DNA from: Gemmatimonadota bacterium
GTDB taxonomy: Bacteria > Gemmatimonadota > Gemmatimonadetes > Longimicrobiales > Gaopeijiaceae
DNA length: 32,175 nucleotides
Reading direction: 5' to 3'
NCBI GenBank assembly: GCA_022564055.1
Contig: JADFMD010000021.1
Coordinates: 1 to 32,175 of the forward strand
Part shown: in pieces, positions 1 to 7,887 of the stretch
Layout of the letters: every line of letters begins with the position of its first letter
Numbering within the stretch: the stretch's first letter is position 1
The notes under the pieces: generated by a model
Database searches by the model: none
Told to the model about the DNA's origin: nothing
The model's input: the letters and a program-made list of their open reading frames with translations, nothing else
Translations under genes and position numbers: made by a program

Positions 1-2
1 AT

Positions 3-335
3 GCGCGGCGAGATTGGCTGCTTTACCTCGGAAGGGCAAACTTCGCAAGTGTGCGGCATCGCCTCGGCGGCGCCCACAAGGATCAGCTTTTCGCCGACAT
101 CCACCGCCGTTACGGGACCGACGAGGTGCGGGTTTTGCACGGAGAGCTCCGGCTCGAGGATGGCCGTCGGCGCACATCTGAGCTTCTGGCGGACGTGGAG
201 AGCTTACTGATTATGCGCCTCCTGCCCTTCGGAAATATCCAGTCTCGGAAATCCCGCATTGCCCGGCCTGGTCTCCGCGTTCATTGCGTCGGAGATTGGC
301 CCTTCAAGCGTTTTCGCTTTCATGATGTGGTTTGA
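3..335 (+). CDS. GIY-YIG-like hypothetical protein, 3' part
   Basis: Reading frame 3 is open from the left window edge to a TGA at 333-335, so the gene begins outside the window. The visible 110 residues contain LYLGRANFASVRHRL near the start and DVESLLIMRLLPFGN about 55 residues later. These resemble the two ends of a GIY-YIG fold: a YIG-x-A/R segment followed by R-x-x-RL, then E-x-x-LI-x-x-L-x-P-x-x-N. The catalytic Glu of true GIY-YIG nucleases would match the Glu of DVESLL. The family assignment rests on pattern only. The following tail (RPGLRVHCVGDWP) is not recognised. An in-frame ATG at 51 exists, but the matching sequence starts before it, so 51 is not the true start. Function in DNA cleavage or repair is unproven. 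Confidence 0.5.
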   Translation, partial: ARRDWLLYLGRANFASVRHRLGGAHKDQLFADIHRRYGTDEVRVLHGELRLEDGRRRTSELLADVESLLIMRLLPFGNIQSRKSRIARPGLRVHCVGDWPFKRFRFHDVV

Positions 336-474
336 CGAGTCGGGAGGCGTATGATGCCCCTGGACAACCACAGCAGGCGAATCCCGGTGAGCCTTCTGTC
401 GCGCCCACCGGCCCGCTCTCGGATGTTGATTTGAATAGGGCGTCCAGCGAGATCCACCGGCAGGGGGGCTCTCC

Positions 475-870
475 ATGAAAAAGTGGCTAAAGCGCATCCG
501 TGAACCGGAGGAGACCGGCTGCGATCCACGTTTTCAGGCGGATTGGAGTCAGACCGACAGAGCTGGTATCGACCTAGCCATCATAATCATCTTGGATCAC
601 GGCTGCGACGTCCTAGGCAACAAACTTGTGGACCTTCTCGAGGCGGACAGGATCGCAATTTGGAGTGCTCGCATTACTCGATTCTCTTTGCTGACGGGAA
701 GCTCTGACGATGAGTTGGATGTTGTCAGGGTGTGGGATGGATCTACTGCGGAGACGAGTGACCCCCCCATCAATTGGGCTAAATCCTTGGCACATGAAGC
801 GAGTCATCTTGTTAATACTCAATATACGTTCGATTCTCAGCACACGGCCGCGGCGGCGGAGTGCTTTTAG
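475..870 (+). CDS. Small HExxH-motif protein, putative zinc peptidase-like
   Basis: This 131-residue protein is not assigned to a named family. Its most telling segment is AKSLAHEASHLVN at about residues 102-114, an HExxH zinc-binding motif (HEASH) preceded by a hydrophobic helix. A His and a Glu follow (HTAAAAECF) and could provide a third ligand, but the protein ends there, which is short for a metallopeptidase. The middle contains an IDLAIIIILDHGCDVLG stretch. There is no signal peptide, so it would be cytoplasmic. A G-rich stretch (GGCAGGGGGGCT) lies just before the ATG. The next gene, a lipoprotein, starts 25 bases after its stop and they may be co-transcribed. It may be complete or C-terminally truncated. 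No activity can be claimed. Confidence 0.45.
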   Translation: MKKWLKRIREPEETGCDPRFQADWSQTDRAGIDLAIIIILDHGCDVLGNKLVDLLEADRIAIWSARITRFSLLTGSSDDELDVVRVWDGSTAETSDPPINWAKSLAHEASHLVNTQYTFDSQHTAAAAECF

Positions 871-895
871 ATTGGGTAGCAAGGAGGGGAAGGGA

Positions 896-1411
896 ATGAC
901 ACACGACTTCCGATCAGCCTGTGGTATAGTAGTCGCTCTTTCGTTAACTGGATGCTTCACCGGCCAGGGTCCTGATGACTTGGATGGGATAGGGCGGGCC
1001 GTCGCGAGCGATCTAGACGCCCGCAATGGTCTTCCGACTGTCGTTTCGGATGAGTACTTATGTGACTCGCGGGTTGAGCCATGCCGAGAAAGGGAAGATC
1101 ACTGGGACGCAAGTCTCGTCGATGCGTCTGGCCTCGTGTCCGCCTTCGCTGAGGCGCATGGTATTCCGGTGGAGCACTACAGCGGTTACGGCCCCCGATG
1201 CGAGTGGGTCGAGGCATCAGATAACCGACCGGTTGGCCTGTGGGCCGACTTCCACCAGCCGGAGATTCTCGGAGACTCCGCACGGGTCGAATTGATGACC
1301 GGGTGTGTACGGGATCGGCGGGCGTTCTCGCAGATACATGAATTCGTGCTGAAAAGAGACGGGCGAGGTGTTTGGGAGGTGGTTTCGAGGCGGCTTCGCA
1401 GTATTACGTAA
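896..1411 (+). CDS. Small lipoprotein of unknown function
   Basis: A 171-residue protein. The ATG at 896 is chosen because AAGGAGG stands 8 bases upstream and the residues after it form a lipoprotein signal peptide with lipobox LTGC (Cys about residue 20). The same frame stays open upstream to 710, but that part overlaps the HExxH gene in another frame and looks non-coding. The mature part has several Cys (YLCDSRVEPCRE, GPRCEW, MTGCVRD), suggesting disulfides outside the cytoplasm. The C-terminal FVLKRDGRGVWEVVSRR resembles the end of small NTF2-like or nuclear-transport-like folds, where a long strand finishes with W-x-V, but I cannot assign a family. It faces the hicB-like gene convergently, 25 bases away. 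Confidence 0.7.
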   Translation: MTHDFRSACGIVVALSLTGCFTGQGPDDLDGIGRAVASDLDARNGLPTVVSDEYLCDSRVEPCREREDHWDASLVDASGLVSAFAEAHGIPVEHYSGYGPRCEWVEASDNRPVGLWADFHQPEILGDSARVELMTGCVRDRRAFSQIHEFVLKRDGRGVWEVVSRRLRSIT

Positions 1412-1436
1412 GTGCAGGCCCGAGAGCCGGGGACAC

Positions 1437-1643
1437 TCAGACCTCGACGATTTCTTCGACGATCGCCGGAGGGACCGGCTCATTGTGTTCCTCTAGGCTC
1501 TCGAGATAGCCGGAAATCGCTTCACGGATATTAGTGAGGGCCTCGGGACGGGTGGCCCCCTGACTAACACAGCCCGGGAGCGACGGAACTTCGGCGACGA
1601 AAACTCCGTCCTCGTCCTGCTCGATCAGCACTCTGGACTTCAT
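1437..1643 (-). CDS. Orphan HicB-family antitoxin-like protein
   Basis: The 68-residue protein shows the HicB N-terminal fold: a start strand (SRVLIEQDEDGVFVAEVPSLPGC), the characteristic PSLPGCVSQG turn, a helix EALTNIREAISGYLESL, and an acidic C-terminal tail. HicB normally neutralises the HicA mRNA interferase and represses its own operon, often through an extra HTH or RHH domain. None is present here, so this is the short single-domain type. GAGGTG lies about 5 bases before the ATG. No hicA-like gene (60-residue dsRBD-like, with a catalytic His) is seen on either side: the upstream flank is a decayed beta-propeller fragment and the downstream flank a convergent lipoprotein. It may act alone or be a relic of a lost pair. 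Confidence 0.8.
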   Translation of the reverse strand: MKSRVLIEQDEDGVFVAEVPSLPGCVSQGATRPEALTNIREAISGYLESLEEHNEPVPPAIVEEIVEV

Positions 1644-1646
1644 TGG

Positions 1647-1880
1647 TCACCTCGCCTTAGCCTGCCCCAAGCTACAACTGCGGACGCGGCATGTCAGTTC
1701 TCCATGAGTTGCTCTAACACCTCGAACCAGTTGAGGACCACCGTCGTAAGGTACTTTCTCAAGCTGACGACCGGTGGGATCAAAGTAGGCCACCCAGCTA
1801 CCGTCGGGAGAGAAAAGCGGCCTGATTGCGACACTGCCGACGTCGATCACCTTGGCATCGAGCTCGGAAATCGCGGGGGG
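1647..1880 (-). pseudogene. Decayed TolB/WD40-type beta-propeller fragment
   Basis: Directly after the serpin stop codon, in the same frame, about 45 codons read like one blade of a TolB/WD40-type propeller: ISELDAKVIDVGSVAIRP, then LFSPDGSWVAYF, then GRQLEKVPYDGGPQLV. The SPDG-x-W-x-A-Y/F and GG-P motifs are typical of PD40/TolB repeats, such as those in the C-terminal halves of Gemmatimonadota and Acidobacteria serine/threonine kinases. After GGPQLV the frame loses similarity and runs to a stop at 1647-1649. No plausible start, kinase domain or further blades are present. This is a gene remnant captured between the serpin and hicB-like genes. Confidence 0.6.
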
Positions 1881-3134
1881 CTATTGAGTGGGATCAACCA
1901 CCCTGCCCATGAAGAGGATCGTGCCGGAGAGGCGCTCCCGGATGGCGAACAGGAACGGGCGGTCGACGATGAACCGCGGTGGTGCACTAACCGCGTTCAC
2001 CTCAACGGACGTGACGGCCGCCGCTTCGGTGCCCTCCTCGTCCACCTGGATGAACGTCTTGTGCTTCACCTTGCTGATGTAGAGCTCGCGTGACGGATTG
2101 ATCTTGGTGAAATCGGCCGTGCCTTCGTCGAATGCGATGCCCATGCCCAGCGAAGTCAGCACGTCTTTCAGGCTGATTTCGTACTCGAACGAGAACTTTG
2201 GCATTACGACAAACGCTTCGGTCTCGTGAAGATTCTCGATCCACGAGGCCCACCGCTCGGTGTCGAGCGCTTCGACCACCGATTGGAGCGTAACGTCCGG
2301 GTGTGGTAACACGATCGTCATCACAAAAGCGTCGCCGCCGTACGACATCTCGAGGACGGAGACCAGTTCGTCATTGGCTACCCGTACGTCGACCTTCTGC
2401 TCGTGAGACATCATAAGGGCGGTGATTTCGCCACCGTCGAGCAGCGTGAAAGGCGCGTCCCGCGTCAGGTCCTTGTCGAACTGATGCCTCCAATCACCTT
2501 TGAAGTAGATCGCGTTGATGAGGAACATGACGGTCAGAGGGTCAATCGGACTCTCGACGATCTCGTCGATCCGTCCGTTGGTACCGTCGCTCACCCACTG
2601 GTTCATGACGTCTGCGGCGCCGGGCGCGCTGAAATCCAAAGCTTCCACCTGAGCGTCGAAGAAGGTGCGGTTGACGTCGAGGAACGAGGGTTCGACGAAG
2701 AAGCCCTGCCGGTACCAGATAGAATTGGCCAACTGCCACTCGATCTGAGGGTCCAGATCGAACAGCAAATCGATGAGGTCCCGGTAGCCTTGGTTGACGT
2801 CGTCCAGGTTCAGGCCTTGGAACCCGAGCGTCTGAGCCATGGCCTGCTGCGTCTCTCCGGCGGCGCCGTTGTAGGTCATGCCGAGCGCCATACTGATGCT
2901 GAGCGGGGACACGAAGATGTTGGTGTGGGCAGTCTCGTGTGCGTCGATTTCACGGAACAGCGTCAAAGCGAAGTTATTACCCGCTTCGATCAGAGCGAGC
3001 TCCGCCTGGCTCAGGCTGCGCGGCAACTCTGTGATGAGGGCCGGGAGTGAGCCCGGTCCGGTGGGATTGCCAAAGCAGCTGACGGCGATCAGCGTGACGA
3101 GGCCTACGAGCGGCAAACAGAGAACGGGTTTCAT
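1881..3134 (-). CDS. Lipoprotein serpin (serine protease inhibitor)
   Basis: The 417-residue protein is a full-length serpin, close to the usual ~380-residue core plus a lipoprotein signal peptide (lipobox IAVSC, Cys about residue 20). The ATG at 3134 is preferred over an in-frame start 18 codons upstream because AGGAGG sits just before it. Core landmarks are NIFVSPLSISMALGMTYNGA, the breach/shutter region, INAIYFKGDW and the C-terminal signature PFLFAIRERLSGTILFMGRV. The reactive centre loop has an inhibitory-type hinge, EEGTEAAAV (about residues 366-374). Aligning on the hinge as in alpha-1-antitrypsin puts P1 at Val382 and P1' at Ser383, then APP. A Val P1 suggests elastase-like or other small-hydrophobic-specific proteases (inference). 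It is divergent from the PQQ enzyme gene and probably anchored in the outer membrane. Confidence 0.95.
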   Translation of the reverse strand: MKPVLCLPLVGLVTLIAVSCFGNPTGPGSLPALITELPRSLSQAELALIEAGNNFALTLFREIDAHETAHTNIFVSPLSISMALGMTYNGAAGETQQAMAQTLGFQGLNLDDVNQGYRDLIDLLFDLDPQIEWQLANSIWYRQGFFVEPSFLDVNRTFFDAQVEALDFSAPGAADVMNQWVSDGTNGRIDEIVESPIDPLTVMFLINAIYFKGDWRHQFDKDLTRDAPFTLLDGGEITALMMSHEQKVDVRVANDELVSVLEMSYGGDAFVMTIVLPHPDVTLQSVVEALDTERWASWIENLHETEAFVVMPKFSFEYEISLKDVLTSLGMGIAFDEGTADFTKINPSRELYISKVKHKTFIQVDEEGTEAAAVTSVEVNAVSAPPRFIVDRPFLFAIRERLSGTILFMGRVVDPTQ

Positions 3135-3296
3135 ATGACCTCCTGACCGAAGATAGTCTCCTAGGAAGAAACGATCGAGGGCCGGCATTCGTGACGACTC
3201 TCCTCTACGTCATGCGCTTCCTCCATCAGGCCCCGACACCTATTATCGCCGTCGTCATCAGATGGCCGTTGGATCCTCCGGCTCGGGAGCCTTGAG

Positions 3297-5141
3297 ATGC
3301 TTAGACACTCTCCTATCGCAGCGTGCGTTCGGGTCACCCTAAGCGCGGTCCTGTTATTCCTTGCAGCGCCTCCGGTTTGGGTCCAAGCAGCGCCTGTGGT
3401 TTCGGCCCCCGCCCAGGTCGATCAGGCTGGCCTCTCCGCCGACTTCATCCCGGTGACGGACGCGATGCTCCAGGACCCCGCGCCCGAGGACTGGCTCATG
3501 TGGCGCCGAACGCTCGACAGTTGGGGCTACAGCCCGCTCGATCAAGTCAACCGCGAGAACGTCAGCCAACTCCAGCTGGTCTGGACGCGACCCCTGGCGG
3601 CTCGAACCGGTGAGATCACGCCTCTGGCGTACGGGGGCTTCCTCTATGTGCCGCAGGCGGAGGACGTCATCCAGGCGCTCGACGCGGCGACCGGCGACTT
3701 CAGGTGGCAGTATCGTCGCGAATTGCCGGACGACCTCTACGGCTTCGTCGGGGGTAACGCCCGCAACAACCGTAACGTGGCCATCTACGACCGGCTGATC
3801 ATCAACACCAGCGACGACAATTTCGTGTTCGCGCTCGACGCCGTGACCGGTGAGATGGTTTGGGAAACGCAGATTTTCGACTACAAGGTCAACTCGGCCA
3901 CGCACAGCTCGGGCCCGATCATCGCGGACGGCAGGATCATCTCGGGGCGTAGCTGCCGGCCCTGGGGCGGACCCGATGCCTGCATCATCGCCGCCCATGA
4001 TGCGCTCACGGGCGAGGAGCTGTGGCGACGCCATGTCATCGCCGCACCGGGCGAGCCGGGCAACGAGACGTGGGGCGACGTCCCATGGGAGGGGCGGCAA
4101 CACGTGGGCGCCTGGATGGTGCCGAGCTACGACCCCGAGCTGGAACTGATCTACATGGGCACGTCCGTCACCTCGCCGGCGCCGAAGTTCTTCCTGGACG
4201 ACCCTGAGCTCTCCTACCTCTACCACAACTCGACGCTCGCGCTCGAGATCGAGACCGGTGAGATCAGGTGGTACTACCAGCACCTGATCGACCACTGGGA
4301 TCTGGACCATCCTTTCGAGCGGCTCCTCATCGACACGCCCGTCACTCCCGACCCGGACGCCGTGCGCTGGATCAACCCGCGCCTCCAACCGGGGGAGGTC
4401 CGCAAGGTGATCACCGGAATTCCCGGAAAGACCGGATTGGTCTACACGCTCGATCGCGAGACCGGTGAGTTTCTTTGGGCGACTCCCACGGTCCGTCAGA
4501 ACGTGATCGAGAGTATCGACGGGGCCACCGGTGTGGTGACGGTAAATCCGGAGGTGGTCTTCAGGGAGGTGGAGCAGGAGGTGTTCGTCTGCCCCACTTG
4601 GGCGGGCGGCAAGGACTGGGAAGCCGGCGCCTACAGCCCCCGGACCAACACGATGTACTACCCGCTACGTAACACCTGTGCGACGATGTTGGCCACGGCC
4701 AACTTCGAGAGCGATCGGGCGCGGGCCCTCACGGCGGGGGGGCAGGGCGGCCTCGCGATCTACTCGCTCGCCGCGCGACACCAGATCGCGCCCGGCACGG
4801 ATAACCTCGGGACCGTCAGAGCGATTTCCGTGGAAACGGGGGAGACGAGGTGGCTCTTCGAGACACGAGCCGGCACCATGTCGCTCGTGGCGACCGGCGG
4901 CGGGCTCATCTTCGGCGGTGACTCCAACGGGCGCTTCCGGGCTTTCGACGACGAGACGGGCGAGGTCCTCTGGGAGGTCAATCTGGGCTCGTCGGTGAGC
5001 GGTTATCCGATCACCTACGCCGTGGACGGACGGCAGTACGTGGCGGTCAACACGGGGGCCGGATCGATCAATCTGACACCGGAGCTCCGCCCGGGCAGAG
5101 GCACCGACCTGTTCGTGTTCGCGCTCCCGAGCCGGGACTGA
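3297..5141 (+). CDS. Exported PQQ-dependent dehydrogenase-like quinoprotein
   Basis: A 614-residue quinoprotein of the PQQ-binding beta-propeller family. The N terminus is a Sec signal peptide (LSAVLLFLAAPP...QAA). Tryptophan-docking repeats recur: DAATGDFRWQ, DAVTGEMVWE, DALTGEELWR, EIETGEIRWY, DRETGEFLWA, SVETGETRWL, DDETGEVLWE. The segment DHWDLDHP (residues 332-339) matches the catalytic-Asp region of methanol/ethanol dehydrogenases (D-x-W-D). Two Cys, C220 and C229, bracket an RPWGGPDA loop that is common in this branch; the adjacent Cys-Cys of methanol dehydrogenase is absent. There is no CxxCH haem motif, so electrons must go to a separate acceptor. GGGAG lies about 8 bases before the ATG. 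It is followed after 17 bases by a second PQQ enzyme, so they form an operon. The substrate is unknown; alcohols are the best guess. Confidence 0.9.
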   Translation: MLRHSPIAACVRVTLSAVLLFLAAPPVWVQAAPVVSAPAQVDQAGLSADFIPVTDAMLQDPAPEDWLMWRRTLDSWGYSPLDQVNRENVSQLQLVWTRPLAARTGEITPLAYGGFLYVPQAEDVIQALDAATGDFRWQYRRELPDDLYGFVGGNARNNRNVAIYDRLIINTSDDNFVFALDAVTGEMVWETQIFDYKVNSATHSSGPIIADGRIISGRSCRPWGGPDACIIAAHDALTGEELWRRHVIAAPGEPGNETWGDVPWEGRQHVGAWMVPSYDPELELIYMGTSVTSPAPKFFLDDPELSYLYHNSTLALEIETGEIRWYYQHLIDHWDLDHPFERLLIDTPVTPDPDAVRWINPRLQPGEVRKVITGIPGKTGLVYTLDRETGEFLWATPTVRQNVIESIDGATGVVTVNPEVVFREVEQEVFVCPTWAGGKDWEAGAYSPRTNTMYYPLRNTCATMLATANFESDRARALTAGGQGGLAIYSLAARHQIAPGTDNLGTVRAISVETGETRWLFETRAGTMSLVATGGGLIFGGDSNGRFRAFDDETGEVLWEVNLGSSVSGYPITYAVDGRQYVAVNTGAGSINLTPELRPGRGTDLFVFALPSRD

Positions 5142-5158
5142 GGCATCCAGGAGAATCG

Positions 5159-7159
5159 ATGCCCCTGCGACACTACATGAACTCTGCTCCGACGGGCATG
5201 AACCCTGCCCCGATCGGCATCAACATCGCCCTGATTGGCGTGCTCCTGATTTCTCCGACGCTGGCTTGGGCGAATCCTCTCTCGGCACAGTATGGCGCTG
5301 TCGACGGCGAGTGGAGGGTCTACGGTGGCGATGGCGGGCACACCCAGTACACGGCCTTGGATCAGATCGATGCCGGCAACGTAGGGGACCTCGAAGTCGC
5401 CTGGCGTTGGACCGCGGCAAACTCCTCTGGTCCCGATTTTTTCAACTTCGAGTCGACACCGATCATGATCGGGGGCGTGCTCTATACGACGACCGGTGCC
5501 AGTGAAGTGGCGGCCATCGACGCCGCGACGGGCGAGATGATCTGGCTGTTCAGTCCCGAGCCGAAGCCGAGGCCGGAGGGCGAGCGCGTTCGGCCGCTCA
5601 CGGGCTCAGGGCGCGGGGTGGCCTATTGGACCGATGGCGACGTGGAGAGAATCTTCCACAACGTCAGCGATGGACGCCTCTTGGCCCTCGACGCAAAGAC
5701 GGGCAGGCCCGCGAGGGAGTTCGGCGAAAACGGCTTCATAGATCTCTCCGAAGGCATCGGAGGAGAGGTGCGTTGCATCTCCACGCCGATTGTGTCCAAC
5801 GGTATAGTGGTGGCCCAAGTCATCCCAGTGGGTGGGCCGAACGCCGCCCAATCCACGCCGGGCCACATCCAGGGCTTCGACGCGAAAACCGGCGAGAGGG
5901 TGTGGATCTTTCACGTCGTTCCCCAGGAGGACGAGTTCGGCGCGGACACCTGGCAAGAGGATTCGTGGCAATACTCCGGGAACGCCGGTGTGTGGACCCA
6001 GCTGACGTTTGACGAGGAGTTGGGCTACCTGTATCTGCCCACGGAGACCGGGACAAACGATTGGTATGGAGGACACCGGCCCGGCAACAATCTGTTCGCG
6101 GAGAGCATCGTTGCCCTCGACATCAGGACCGGCGAGCGCGTCTGGCACTATCAGCTCATTCACCACGGTCTTTGGGATTACGACAATCCTGCTCCGCCAA
6201 CCCTCGTCGACGTCACCCACGACGGACGCCGCATCAAGGCCGTCGCGGTCGTAACCAAACAAGGGTACACGTACGTCTTCGACCGTGAGGATGGAACGCC
6301 ACTCTGGCCCATCATCGAAATGCCGATGCCGGCATCCGACGTACCCGGCGAATGGACGTCTCCGACCCAACCCATTCCATCGAAACCGGCGCCCTTCGAG
6401 CCACAGGGCTTCAGTGTGGACAACCTGATCGATTTCACGCCCGAGCTTCGCGCCGAAGCCATGGAGATCGCAGCTAATTTCCGCATGGGACCGCTCTATA
6501 CGCCCCCATCGCTGATCGACGATCCGGATGGAACGAAGGGAACGCTCGTGCTTCCCGGATGGGGTGGAGGCGCCAGTTGGCCTGGTGCGGGAGTCGATGT
6601 CGAGCAGGGAATTCTGTTCATTCCGTCGCTCACGGTCCCTATCGTAGCCGCCTTGGCAAAACGGGAGCCTGGGAGCACCAACGCCGACTACTTCCGATCG
6701 GGAGACATCTATCCTCCAGGGCCCCGCGGACTACCCCTGGTCAAGCCACCGTGGGGGCGTATTACCGCGATCGATCTCAATACCGGAGATCACCTTTGGA
6801 TGCAGCCCATGGGCGGGGCGCCCCTAGAGGTTCGGGAACACCCGGATCTTCAGGGTCTTGGCCTGGACTTCTCGAGCATGGGGCAGAACGGTCGGCCGGG
6901 GGTGCTCGTGACGGAGACGTTGCTCTTCATGGGCACGGGCGGCGGTGTGCGCGGCGGTGTCGCTTCGCTCTTTGGGGCCGGAGGCCCGATCTTCCGCGCC
7001 TACGAAAAGCGCACGGGTGAGGTTGTCGCTGAGATCACTTTGCCGGCGAACCCGACGGGCAGCCCGATGTCGTATATGCTCGACGGGAGGCAGTACATCG
7101 TTGTTGCGGCAGCCACGCTCGACACGCCGGCAGAACTGATTGCTTTAGCGCTGCCCTAG
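5159..7159 (+). CDS. Exported PQQ-dependent glucose/quinate-type dehydrogenase
   Basis: A 666-residue quinoprotein closer to the soluble part of glucose/quinate dehydrogenases than its neighbour. It opens with WRVYGGDGGHTQYTALDQI, has SGRGVAYW at about 150-157, GEVRCISTP at 202-210, and LWDYDNPAPP at 338-347, the region holding the catalytic Asp in membrane glucose dehydrogenase. GWGGGASWPG and SPMSYMLDGRQYIVV near the C terminus are also typical. It lacks the five N-terminal membrane helices of E. coli Gcd and carries a signal peptide instead (cleavage near LAWA-NP, about residue 38), so it should be periplasmic. No haem motif is seen. AGGAGA precedes the ATG. The start region contains three degenerate 21-base repeats, and ATGs at 5177 or 5198 are alternative starts. 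Confidence 0.9.
   Translation: MPLRHYMNSAPTGMNPAPIGINIALIGVLLISPTLAWANPLSAQYGAVDGEWRVYGGDGGHTQYTALDQIDAGNVGDLEVAWRWTAANSSGPDFFNFESTPIMIGGVLYTTTGASEVAAIDAATGEMIWLFSPEPKPRPEGERVRPLTGSGRGVAYWTDGDVERIFHNVSDGRLLALDAKTGRPAREFGENGFIDLSEGIGGEVRCISTPIVSNGIVVAQVIPVGGPNAAQSTPGHIQGFDAKTGERVWIFHVVPQEDEFGADTWQEDSWQYSGNAGVWTQLTFDEELGYLYLPTETGTNDWYGGHRPGNNLFAESIVALDIRTGERVWHYQLIHHGLWDYDNPAPPTLVDVTHDGRRIKAVAVVTKQGYTYVFDREDGTPLWPIIEMPMPASDVPGEWTSPTQPIPSKPAPFEPQGFSVDNLIDFTPELRAEAMEIAANFRMGPLYTPPSLIDDPDGTKGTLVLPGWGGGASWPGAGVDVEQGILFIPSLTVPIVAALAKREPGSTNADYFRSGDIYPPGPRGLPLVKPPWGRITAIDLNTGDHLWMQPMGGAPLEVREHPDLQGLGLDFSSMGQNGRPGVLVTETLLFMGTGGGVRGGVASLFGAGGPIFRAYEKRTGEVVAEITLPANPTGSPMSYMLDGRQYIVVAAATLDTPAELIALALP
5177..5239 (+). 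repeat. Three degenerate 21-bp repeats in a signal-peptide coding region
   Basis: Three consecutive 21-base units (5177-5197, 5198-5218, 5219-5239) encode MNSAPTG, MNPAPIG and INIALIG. Units 1 and 2 differ at a few positions and unit 3 has diverged more. They lie just before and into the hydrophobic core of the signal peptide of the second PQQ dehydrogenase, and supply two extra in-frame ATGs. Confidence 0.7.
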
Positions 7160-7172
7160 GCGACCTTTCGAG

Positions 7173-7706
7173 TCACTCGATCACATTGATGAGTGCGTAC
7201 GTGATCGACTCTCCCTCCTCCGTCAACACTTGGTGCCAGCTGCGCGCGGGGACGTGCAGCATATCGCCCTTGGTGACCTGAAACACCTGCGCGCCGCTAA
7301 GCCGTGGCCTCTGCTCTTCTTGGGGCCGGCCGTCATCGATCCAATTCACCCTCTCGCCACCGATGTAGGCGGTTCCCGAGCCGTCCAGGATGACGTAGAT
7401 GTCCCACTTGGTAGCGTGGATCTCGGGTTGCGTATAGCCGGATCGATGGATGATCTGCACGTCGTGATGCCGATGATCGGCCCGTGGCAGCGCAGCCGTG
7501 TAGATGAACTGGGTACCAAAAATGCCTGGTCCATCGCCGAGTTCGTCTTCGAGCTCACTCTGAAACTCGGCGAACGCCGCCGCATCCCAATGGAGGTACT
7601 CGGAGGGACGGGGTTCGTTTGGAACACCTTCGAACGCGTCCTGCGCGAGCACTTCAGCGGGAATTCCGAGGCACGCGAGAACCGTGAGATAGCTTAGAAA
7701 CCGCAT
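7173..7706 (-). CDS. Exported cupin-domain protein
   Basis: A 177-residue protein with a Sec signal peptide (FLSYLTVLACLGIPAEVLAQ). The ATG at 7706 is chosen because GGAGGT stands just before it; an in-frame GTG six codons upstream lies across that site. The cupin barrel is seen in two motifs. Motif 1 is EIHATKWDIYVILDGSGTAY, where the usual HxH...E metal set is reduced to one His plus Asp. Motif 2 is GDMLHVPARSWHQV, with its His intact. Metal binding may therefore be weakened or use other residues; DHRHHD near residue 80 is His-rich. It converges on the second PQQ dehydrogenase with a 13-base gap and lies downstream of the MBL hydrolase on the same strand. Enzymatic versus ligand-binding role is unknown. 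Confidence 0.85.
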   Translation of the reverse strand: MRFLSYLTVLACLGIPAEVLAQDAFEGVPNEPRPSEYLHWDAAAFAEFQSELEDELGDGPGIFGTQFIYTAALPRADHRHHDVQIIHRSGYTQPEIHATKWDIYVILDGSGTAYIGGERVNWIDDGRPQEEQRPRLSGAQVFQVTKGDMLHVPARSWHQVLTEEGESITYALINVIE

Positions 7707-7887
7707 GGGACACCTCCGATACACGTTGACTGTAGAGAGCTACCCAGACCGTCGCTGGCGCTACCGCCTAACCGCAGTCATCGCCCGTCGCAGGGCTCCC
7801 CCGATTCCGACGGTATGGGCGTGTATGTCACCAGCGAGTACATCATCTCCCGCGTCGTCGGAACGGCTTCCCCGAGGTGGGGGTAAC

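Noticed and set aside
710-895. Longer start for the small lipoprotein
   Set aside because: AAGGAGG and the lipoprotein signal follow the ATG at 896; the upstream part overlaps the HExxH gene.
3354-4388. 344-codon open frame on the minus strand inside the first PQQ dehydrogenase
   Set aside because: Typical antisense shadow of a GC-rich gene: Val/Arg/Asp-rich, no fold or signal, while the plus frame has clear quinoprotein repeats.
7778-7887. Possible remnant peptide on the minus strand (EMMYSLVTYTPIPSE)
   Set aside because: Too short, and the frame upstream is antisense-like to the MBL gene; no family could be named.
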